64,000 nucleotides of DNA. Origin: Bog-1181 sp964565765 (lineage in GTDB: Bacteria > Oederibacteriota > PGYV01 > Palsa-1178). Both the position numbers and the translations under genes were made by a program. The stretch is from positions 1 to 64,000 of the forward strand of contig CAZMGF010000004.1 in the NCBI GenBank assembly GCA_964565765.1, given 5' to 3'. The first letter of the stretch is position 1. Each line of letters begins with the position of its first letter. The notes under the pieces were generated by a model that was not told the origin of the DNA, ran no database searches, and saw only the letters and a program-made list of their open reading frames with translations. This document shows positions 16,599 through 22,743 of this stretch, piece after piece.

Positions 16599-17863
16599 AC
16601 CGAGTCCTCGTTTTCAAGCCTGATATCAGCGCCCAGGCCGGAAAGCTTGGCATCCAGATTTTCATAACCGCGCTCCAGGTGGTAAATCCTTCTGATTTGT
16701 GTCTCTCCGGACGCCGCAAGCCCGGCCAGTATCAGTGCCGCAGAGGCGCGCAGGTCAGAAGCCATGACTGAAGCGCCGCTTAATTTTTTTACTCCTGAAA
16801 TGACCGCCGTGTTGCCGTCAATTTTTATTTCCGCCCCCATTCTAGCGAGCTCCAGCACGTGCATAAAACGGTTTTCCCAGATATTTTCCTTTATTATAGA
16901 ATCCCCTGAAGCAAGTGTCATAAGCGCCATCCACTGGGCCTGAATATCCGTCGGAAAACCCGGATATGGCTCGGTAGTAATATCCGTTCCGCGCAGCCTT
17001 CCCTTGTGCGGCATCACTTTGACGCAGTTCCCTTTAATTTCGAACCTGGCCCCGGCTTCCTTTAATTTATCAAAAAAAAGGGCCATCTGTTGCGGCATTA
17101 CATTTTCTATTGTAACATGTCCTTTTGTTATCACAGCCGCCGCTATAAGGGTCGCGGCCTCTATCCTGTCGGGTATAACTTTATAGTCTTTAACACCGTT
17201 AAGTTTTCTAGAGCCTTTTATTGATATGGTTCCAGTTCCTGTCCCGCTGATTGGAGCTCCCATGGACTGAAGAAAATTGCACAAGTCTACAATCTCGGGT
17301 TCCTTTGAGGCGTTTTCTATCAGCGTCACGCCGTCCGCCAGCGAAGCCGCAAGCAGTGTGTTGACGGTAGCGCCCAGGCTGGCTTTTGGAAAAACTATCC
17401 TGGTTCCCTTTAATTTTTTCGCAGTCGCGATGACATAGCCGTGTTTTATCTCGATTTTTGCCCCGAACTTTTTTACCGCCATCAGGTGCAGGTCTATTGG
17501 CCGGAGTCCTATGGCGCAGCCGCCCGGCATTGATACCATTGCCCGGCCGTATTTCGCAAGCAGCGGCCCTAACGCGTAAATAGAGGCGCGCATTGTTTTT
17601 ACCAGCTCATAAGGGGCCTTGAAATTATTGATTGTATCCGGCTGGATGTGGAGCATGTTGCTTTCGAGATAAGCGTTGGCGCCGAGTATTTTTATGAGTT
17701 CGGAAAAAGTGCGTATATCGCGCACCATCGGCACTCCTGTTATTGTGGAAGGCGAGTCTGACAGGAGTGAAGCAGCCATTATCGGCAGCGTGGCGTTTTT
17801 TGAACCGCTGACACGGACTTTTCCCCTTAATACCCTGCCGCCGTGCAGTACCATTTTTTTCAT
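16595..17863 (-). CDS. murA: UDP-N-acetylglucosamine 1-carboxyvinyltransferase MurA
   Basis: MurA transfers enolpyruvate from PEP to UDP-GlcNAc, the first committed step of peptidoglycan synthesis. The 422-residue product has the substrate-binding motif VRVSGSKNATLPIMAASLL (Lys and Asn of SGSKNA), and the active-site loop SMPGGCAIGLRPIDLHL with the catalytic Cys that fosfomycin alkylates. The C-terminal half repeats the inside-out barrel fold. I chose ATG 17863 because AAGGA lies seven to eight bases before it; an ATG at 17905 sits in a hairpin loop of the leader. It is the first gene of the long flagellar operon, which is an unusual place for murA. Confidence 0.96.
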   Translation of the reverse strand: MKKMVLHGGRVLRGKVRVSGSKNATLPIMAASLLSDSPSTITGVPMVRDIRTFSELIKILGANAYLESNMLHIQPDTINNFKAPYELVKTMRASIYALGPLLAKYGRAMVSMPGGCAIGLRPIDLHLMAVKKFGAKIEIKHGYVIATAKKLKGTRIVFPKASLGATVNTLLAASLADGVTLIENASKEPEIVDLCNFLQSMGAPISGTGTGTISIKGSRKLNGVKDYKVIPDRIEAATLIAAAVITKGHVTIENVMPQQMALFFDKLKEAGARFEIKGNCVKVMPHKGRLRGTDITTEPYPGFPTDIQAQWMALMTLASGDSIIKENIWENRFMHVLELARMGAEIKIDGNTAVISGVKKLSGASVMASDLRASAALILAGLAASGETQIRRIYHLERGYENLDAKLSGLGADIRLENEDSV

Positions 17864-17887
17864 TAATTTTTCCTTATTAAACAGAAT

Positions 17888-17923
17888 AATGGCAGTTAAA
17901 AGCATTTATTCAATGCTGCCATT
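17888..17923 (-). promoter_or_regulatory. stem-loop in the murA leader
   Basis: AATGGCAG (17888-17895) pairs perfectly with CTGCCATT (17916-17923), with an inner CATT/AATG helix. It would lie at the very 5' end of the transcript, about 25 bases before the ribosome-binding site. It has no U tract, so it is not a terminator; it may stabilise the long flagellar message. Confidence 0.5.
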
Positions 17924-17942
17924 GGAGTTATAATATGATTAT

Positions 17943-17972
17943 ATTATAATACGTTTCACTCGGGAAAGTCAA
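17943..17972 (-). promoter_or_regulatory. sigma-70-like promoter of murA and the flagellar operon
   Basis: TTGACT (17967-17972) and a perfect TATAAT (17943-17948) on the minus strand are separated by 18 bases. The promoter lies just after the nitronate monooxygenase stop codon. Confidence 0.75.
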
Positions 17973-17978
17973 AAGGTT

Positions 17979-19085
17979 TTAAATGGCCGGCTTTAATACA
18001 AGCCCCTTAAAATGAATCTCCGCTTCTGTCATGAGCTCGCATACAAGCTCTTTTACGCTTACAATCTGTTTTACCCTGAACGCGTTGGCGCCGCAAAAAG
18101 CAAATCCGTTTTCAAGCTTTCCCTTCGCCGCGTTTATCAGCGCAAGGGCTATGCAATAAGGGCTCTGTTCGACCTTGCAGGTCTTCAGGCAGTGGTACGC
18201 GCATTTAACCGGCACTTTTTTTCCGTTTTCAACAAGCTCCAGGAATTTATTCATTATTGCCCTTCCCGGCAGACCTACGGGAGACTGAATAAGGACGATG
18301 TCTTTTTCCCTGGCGGAAATAAAGGCTTCCTTAAATTTTATATCAGCGTTGCATTCGTTTGTGGCCACGAACCTGGTGGCCATCTGTACGCCGGCACACC
18401 CCATTTCCAAAAATTTCGCTATATCCTCGCCTGTGTAAATTCCTCCGGCGGCAATAACCGGGATTTCACGCCCGTATTTTTCACCGTATGGTTTTACCGC
18501 CTCAATTACATCTTTTACAAGCTTGTCCAGGCTGTGTTCTTCCATCCTGGAAAGTTCGTCCCGTGAGAATCCAAGATGCCCGCCGGCCTTCGGCCCTTCA
18601 ACTATAACAGCATCAGGCACGCAGTTGTATTTGTTGTCCCAGGACTTGCAAATTATGGCCGCGCTGCGGCCCGACGACGCTATTGGAACAAGCTTGACAT
18701 TTGAATTGTTCTGTATTCTGTTCCTCGGGAGGTTTAAAGGCAGCCCCGCGCCGGAAATTATCACATCTATGCCCTCTTCTATCGCCGTATTAACCATATC
18801 CTCGTAATTTGTCATTGCTCCGAGAATATTTACGCCAAGGACACCCTTTGTCATCGATCTTGCTTTTCTTATTTCATTCCTGAGCGCCCTTTTGTTTGAC
18901 TCGACAAAATTTGTAAAAGCATCAGGTTCGTTATAACAAATTCCCACTGTGGCGATAACGCCGATTCCGCCTTCGTTGGCGACAGCGGCGGCAAGATCCG
19001 CCATAGAAATCGCCACGCCCATTCCGCCCTGAATTATGGGCAGCCTTGCCATTATATTGCCAATGTTCAAATTAGGTAGTTTCAT
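17979..19085 (-). CDS. nitronate monooxygenase / 2-nitropropane dioxygenase family FMN enzyme
   Basis: An FMN-dependent TIM-barrel enzyme of 368 residues. Visible motifs are IIQGGMGVAIS near the start (FMN-binding), ISGAGLPLNLP, the active-site histidine in EGPKAGGHLGF (about residue 170), and the phosphate-binding AAGGIYTGEDIAKFLEMGC plus GVQMATRFVATNE. Members oxidise alkyl nitronates or, in the related FabK group, reduce enoyl-ACP. A distinctive C-terminal Cys set, CAYHCLKTCKVEQSPYC, could bind a metal or Fe-S cluster. GGAG lies before the ATG. The gene has its own promoter at 19243-19271 and a 150-base leader. The true substrate cannot be read from the sequence. Confidence 0.85.
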   Translation of the reverse strand: MKLPNLNIGNIMARLPIIQGGMGVAISMADLAAAVANEGGIGVIATVGICYNEPDAFTNFVESNKRALRNEIRKARSMTKGVLGVNILGAMTNYEDMVNTAIEEGIDVIISGAGLPLNLPRNRIQNNSNVKLVPIASSGRSAAIICKSWDNKYNCVPDAVIVEGPKAGGHLGFSRDELSRMEEHSLDKLVKDVIEAVKPYGEKYGREIPVIAAGGIYTGEDIAKFLEMGCAGVQMATRFVATNECNADIKFKEAFISAREKDIVLIQSPVGLPGRAIMNKFLELVENGKKVPVKCAYHCLKTCKVEQSPYCIALALINAAKGKLENGFAFCGANAFRVKQIVSVKELVCELMTEAEIHFKGLVLKPAI

Positions 19086-19236
19086 AATAGGCTCCTTTTA
19101 AATAATATTATCGGATAAATTCAGAAGAGGATAAACTTTTGGAAAAAGTTGGACTGGATCTGCGGTCCCTTAAGGATCGGTAATCGTCCATGCCAGGAAG
19201 CGGGTCTTTAACTCACTGCACTATTTATCTTATTCT
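19086..19236 (-). promoter_or_regulatory. long structured leader of the nitronate monooxygenase gene
   Basis: About 150 bases lie between the predicted transcription start and the ATG. The RNA contains TGGAC pairing with GTCCA around a core with GATTACC, CCTTAAGG and GGACCGCA, followed by AACTTTT-TCC-AAAAGTT. There is no small ORF and no terminator. The CGATTACC and GGACCGCA octamers recur in the fliK leader. A cis-regulatory RNA is possible; no known riboswitch class fits. Confidence 0.35.
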
Positions 19237-19242
19237 ATATAC

Positions 19243-19271
19243 ATTATACCCTGCAATTGCGTATAAGTCAA
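19243..19271 (-). promoter_or_regulatory. sigma-70-like promoter of the nitronate monooxygenase gene
   Basis: TTGACT (19266-19271) and a perfect TATAAT (19243-19248) on the minus strand are separated by 17 bases, in the gap behind the Cys-rich protein gene. Confidence 0.75.
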
Positions 19272-19301
19272 ACGGAAAGAGGTTTGCGCGCCGTTAAATT
19301 C

Positions 19302-19712
19302 TTATATTTCTATTTCGCTGGGTTTGGTTCCGGAAACTTTCCGCGGTTTTTTATCAAGTGCCGTTTCCAGCAGCATGTACATTACATTTACAAAACACTT
19401 CTCCGTGTGAAACATACAGCTTTTGCAGAGGCCGTGAACCTCGGTAAAAATTCCGGCAAGATCGTCTTTTTTATAAACGGACCCTTCGGGATTGCCAGGC
19501 AGCGCTTCGGGATTAATAAATGTCACCACCTGCTGCTCATTAAAAAGGTACAGGCCAAGTATTTTGCGCGCCACACCAATTGAGCAGTTTTCCAGTTCCG
19601 GGCATTTTTCAAAACCCTGTTTTTTAGGGCAGCTGTAGCAGGTCCTCTGCAGGCGAAGCGAGAATATATTGCCAATCTCTTCCTTGTTGAACAGCGGCAT
19701 TTTTGTTGTCAT
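19302..19712 (-). CDS. cysteine-rich protein of unknown function
   Basis: I do not recognise this protein of about 136 residues. It has seven Cys in two clusters: CYSCPKKQGFEKCPELENC (C-x2-C-x8-C-x5-C) near residue 26 and CKSCMFHTEKC (C-x2-C-x6-C) near residue 97. The spacing suggests a zinc or Fe-S site. No signal peptide or membrane helix is seen, so it is probably cytoplasmic. ATG 19712 is chosen because GGAG lies eight bases before it; it sits directly at the stop codon of the PNPOx-like gene (TGATCATG), so the two are translated together and may act together in redox chemistry. Confidence 0.7.
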   Translation of the reverse strand: MTTKMPLFNKEEIGNIFSLRLQRTCYSCPKKQGFEKCPELENCSIGVARKILGLYLFNEQQVVTFINPEALPGNPEGSVYKKDDLAGIFTEVHGLCKSCMFHTEKCFVNVMYMLLETALDKKPRKVSGTKPSEIEI

Positions 19713-19714
19713 GA

Positions 19715-20191
19715 TCAAAACTCCAGCACTGTTTTCGGGAGATTTTTTATCAGGTCCTTATAAATACCAAAGGAGAGTCGTTTTACATCAACCTTCATCA
19801 TTACATAATCCCCCATGCCGCCTCCGTCAAAGAGCATCTGAGCATGGTCATCTTTTGCCAGTATCAGGCGGAAGCCTTCCTGGACTAATTCATCTTTGAA
19901 ATTGTCGAGCATAGAAACATTTCCTATTACCACAGTCTGGGAACAGTCTTCGATTTTTTCATATGCCGGTGATATTGTAAGTGTTACATTTGGATTTGCC
20001 TTAATTTCATCAACCTTTTGGCCGGTTTTGAATGAAAGAAAATAAAAACGTCTCAGGGCAGTGTCCGAGGCGAAAGTCATAATTCTTGAATTAATTCCGT
20101 CAGGCCCTATTGTATTCAACCAGCAATATTTTTCCTTGTTAATTATATTAAAAATATATACTGCGTCATACTTTGACTTTCCGTTAGTCAT
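19715..20191 (-). CDS. pyridoxamine 5'-phosphate oxidase-like flavin-binding split-barrel protein
   Basis: A 158-residue protein of the PNPOx-like/general stress protein 26 fold. Features are the beta-strand start KEKYCWLNTIGPDGINSRIM, the FYFLSFKTGQKVDEIKANPN segment (the common T-x-K-x-x-x-I-x-x-N-P pattern of the flavin pocket), and TISPAYEKIEDCSQTVVIGN. Homologues bind FMN, F420 or haem; the cofactor here is not determined. AGGAGG lies before the ATG. It heads a two-gene unit with the Cys-rich protein behind the promoter at 20225-20252. Confidence 0.8.
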   Translation of the reverse strand: MTNGKSKYDAVYIFNIINKEKYCWLNTIGPDGINSRIMTFASDTALRRFYFLSFKTGQKVDEIKANPNVTLTISPAYEKIEDCSQTVVIGNVSMLDNFKDELVQEGFRLILAKDDHAQMLFDGGGMGDYVMMKVDVKRLSFGIYKDLIKNLPKTVLEF

Positions 20192-20224
20192 GCTAACCTC
20201 CTGGTATAATGTTAAATTATTAAA

Positions 20225-20252
20225 ATATTAGCATAAACTGATTTAATGTCAA
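20225..20252 (-). promoter_or_regulatory. sigma-70-like promoter of the PNPOx-like/Cys-rich gene pair
   Basis: TTGACA (20247-20252) and TAATAT (20225-20230) on the minus strand are separated by 16 bases. The 144 AT-rich bases between this and the end of the TonB receptor gene show nothing else I can support. Confidence 0.65.
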
Positions 20253-20396
20253 GTTTTTGTAATGATTACAAAAATATATTATTTTCAACAAATACAAACA
20301 ACGGTTTTTGATGTGGTTTAACGTAAAAACACAATTATAAACAAATATAAATTATTTTATTCTCTCTTCATTTTATTTAAACTTAACACAGGTTCT

Positions 20397-22367
20397 TCAG
20401 AACCCTGCTCTCATCCCTATATTTAACGACCTGCCCGGCATCATATAATTGTTTACAATTTCATATTGCGAGTTGTTTAAGGCATTATCAATATTTAAAA
20501 AGAAGTTTATATCTTTTGTTATTTCCTGGGCAATGGAAGCGTTAAGCAGATAATACGACTTAAGCGGCGCCGCGCTGTTCGAGTAATATCTTATATCCGA
20601 ATACTGTCCATTAATGTTTATCCTTGTCCTTGACGGTAGTACTATTGCAACACCGGCGTTTACCTGATTGGTCGGCCTGTAAGGCAGCGGCTCTTTTGTA
20701 ACGGCGTCCACGGCCTTCATATAGGTATAACCGGCTTTTACCGACAGATAGTCATTAATTGTTACTTCCGTTTTCGCCTCGGCCCCCATTATTGAGGCCT
20801 TATCAATGTTGACCGTAGTGGTCGTAATATAATCCGGGGTTGATTCCCATTCAATGAGATTGTTTATGTCGTTGTCAAAAAACGTGATCATTCCGGAAGC
20901 GTTCGATATTTTTTTGGAAAACGACAGCTCATAATTTGTGGAGTTTTCAGTTTTAAGATTGGGATTTCCAAATGTGTAGTACAGCGTTCCGTAATAATTA
21001 TCCACTTCATACCAGTAAAGATCCCCCAGTGTAGGCGCACTGTATGATTTGTCGACAAGCCCCCTAATATCAAAAATATCAAGCAGATTGTATTTGGCGC
21101 TTATGTTTTCACTCGTCATATTGCCGTAAGCTGAATTAAAATCAGCCCTGAACCCGCCGTTTACCATCAGCTTATCATCAAAGAGTTTTGCGGTAATGCT
21201 GCTGAGAGATGCCTGATTAACATTGCTCTTTTCACCTAAAATATTTGTCGCGGTTATGTTCTTTACATTTGATTCGTATCCTGTCTCAAATGACAACACA
21301 CTCCCGGTATCATATGATATTATAGCGTTGCCCTCATATTCTTTTTTGACATTGTCCGAGTCCGTGCCGGAAGAAGGATCCTGGAATCCGAGATTTGCCG
21401 AGCGCATATATCCGCTTACTTTCGCGTTTACATCCCCCACTTTAAATTTTTCGTTTAAGCCGAAATCATAGTTTTCATCGCTCTGCCTTGAAGTAAGATC
21501 CGGCCCGCCCGGCCCGAACGGCACACCCATCTCCCTTTTAAAATAGAGTCCCGTAAATATAGAATCAATAAAGCCGCTTTTGTAATCAAATTTCAAATCG
21601 ACGCTTCTTTTTGTAAAATCGGAATTTGCGGTATAGCCGTCGCTGCTCTCCTGGACAGTTGAGACATCATAAGTCAGGCCTGCTATTTTATTATAAAGCT
21701 CCAGGGCTTCTTTCTGATAATTAAAGGAACCGTATTCATAATCGTAAGCTCCGTATCTGCCATTTGCCGCCCCGGGCTCATTCGCGCCGGTTATAACGTT
21801 TATTACTCCGGCCGAAGAGTCTTCACCGTAAACGGAAGAAAGCCCCCCTTTTATCGCTTCAATGCGTTGAACAGAGGAAGTATCAATCATTGTAAGGTCG
21901 GCGCCGCCGCTCAACATATCGTTTATCGGTATGCCGTCAATCATAACCAGGGTTTCCTCGGAAGGCGCGCCCCGGGTATAGACAGAGGCTGTTCCCTGAT
22001 ATCCGCTGGTTTGATGAATTACAAGGCCATTGATTGAATTTAATATATCGGTTATATTTTCCATTCCCGATGCTTTTATATCATCCGCTGTAATGATGTC
22101 AATATTTCGTGTTACTTCCGCGATGTTTTCCGGCATCCTTGAAGCGATAACCACTACTGCCCCGGTTTCCGCATCAGCCGCTGCCGCGGCCATTTCCGGT
22201 TTTGCCTGCCCGATAATTGACGCAGCTTCTGTTGTTGTTTTTACGTCAACAGTTGCGGCGGCCGCATCAGGCTTTGCCTGATCTATAACGGCCTCACCTT
22301 CAGCAAATGAGTAATTTATTAAAACCACCGCAAACATTAAAACAAAAATAAAAAGTTTTCTCTTCAT
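20397..22367 (-). CDS. btuB: TonB-dependent vitamin B12 receptor (BtuB-like)
   Basis: An outer-membrane TonB-dependent receptor of 656 residues. It has a signal peptide (about residues 1-22), an Ala-rich spacer, a TonB-box-like VVVIASR near residue 73, the plug domain (ITADDIKASGMENITDILNS, TRGAPSEETLVMIDGIPIND, IEAIKGGLSSVYGEDSSAGV) and a 22-strand barrel ending in a terminal Phe (LNIGMRAGF), as expected for BAM-dependent insertion. It is shorter than many siderophore receptors and matches BtuB-size proteins. Cobalamin as substrate follows from the cobalamin riboswitch in its leader. No B12 ABC transporter or cobinamide gene lies next to it. Confidence 0.9.
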   Translation of the reverse strand: MKRKLFIFVLMFAVVLINYSFAEGEAVIDQAKPDAAAATVDVKTTTEAASIIGQAKPEMAAAAADAETGAVVVIASRMPENIAEVTRNIDIITADDIKASGMENITDILNSINGLVIHQTSGYQGTASVYTRGAPSEETLVMIDGIPINDMLSGGADLTMIDTSSVQRIEAIKGGLSSVYGEDSSAGVINVITGANEPGAANGRYGAYDYEYGSFNYQKEALELYNKIAGLTYDVSTVQESSDGYTANSDFTKRSVDLKFDYKSGFIDSIFTGLYFKREMGVPFGPGGPDLTSRQSDENYDFGLNEKFKVGDVNAKVSGYMRSANLGFQDPSSGTDSDNVKKEYEGNAIISYDTGSVLSFETGYESNVKNITATNILGEKSNVNQASLSSITAKLFDDKLMVNGGFRADFNSAYGNMTSENISAKYNLLDIFDIRGLVDKSYSAPTLGDLYWYEVDNYYGTLYYTFGNPNLKTENSTNYELSFSKKISNASGMITFFDNDINNLIEWESTPDYITTTTVNIDKASIMGAEAKTEVTINDYLSVKAGYTYMKAVDAVTKEPLPYRPTNQVNAGVAIVLPSRTRININGQYSDIRYYSNSAAPLKSYYLLNASIAQEITKDINFFLNIDNALNNSQYEIVNNYMMPGRSLNIGMRAGF

Positions 22368-22372
22368 TTCAA

Positions 22373-22395
22373 CCTCCCGGTTTTATATTTCCGGG
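22373..22395 (-). promoter_or_regulatory. hairpin covering the btuB ribosome-binding site
   Basis: In the RNA, CCCGG (22391-22395) can pair with CCGGG (22376-22380), which overlaps the GGGAGG ribosome-binding site (22373-22378) just before the ATG. This could add translational control to the riboswitch terminator. Confidence 0.4.
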
Positions 22396-22398
22396 CAT

Positions 22399-22427
22399 AA
22401 AAAAACCCGGCCTTCGCTGCCGGGTTT
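22399..22427 (-). terminator. riboswitch-linked rho-independent terminator
   Basis: On the minus strand AAACCCGGC pairs with GCCGGGTTT around a seven-base loop and is followed by a run of seven T. It lies directly behind the cobalamin riboswitch and before the ribosome-binding site, so it is the likely off-switch when B12 is bound. Confidence 0.85.
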
Positions 22428-22429
22428 AC

Positions 22430-22625
22430 AGGTGGATGAATTATCCTTATTATTGACGGATCAAACATTACAATCTGCTTCCCTTTTGTCGAAGGTACTC
22501 GCCAAACCTGGTAATAGACCGGGCTAGCCTATTTTAAGGCATTACCGTTGCGAAACAGCCGCCGGAATCCCACCGGCATTTCCTTTACCAGACCGTTATT
22601 TTTAACTGCTTATCCGTTTTATATT
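22430..22625 (-). ncRNA. cobalamin (B12) riboswitch
   Basis: The minus strand carries the conserved core of the cobalamin riboswitch: GCCGGTGGGATTCCGGC, then GCTGTTTCGCAACGGTAAT (a variant of CTGCCCCGCAACGGTAA), then TAGCCCGGTCTATTACCAGG, and the 3' CATCCACCTG kissing-loop region. It stands between a strong promoter and a terminator, upstream of a TonB receptor, the classic arrangement for repression by adenosyl- or methylcobalamin. Confidence 0.93.
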
Positions 22626-22661
22626 ACGGAGCTTAAGAACATATTTTAAAAAACCTGAGCC

Positions 22662-22690
22662 ATGATATTACAACATTACATTTGTGTCAA
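22662..22690 (-). promoter_or_regulatory. promoter of the riboswitch-btuB transcript
   Basis: TTGACA (22685-22690) and TATCAT (22662-22667) on the minus strand are separated by 17 bases, placing the start of transcription about 30 bases before the riboswitch. Confidence 0.65.
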
Positions 22691-22743
22691 TAATTTTTAT
22701 TTAAAACCCCGGCTATTTTTAAAATGTTCATTGCCGTTGCACA

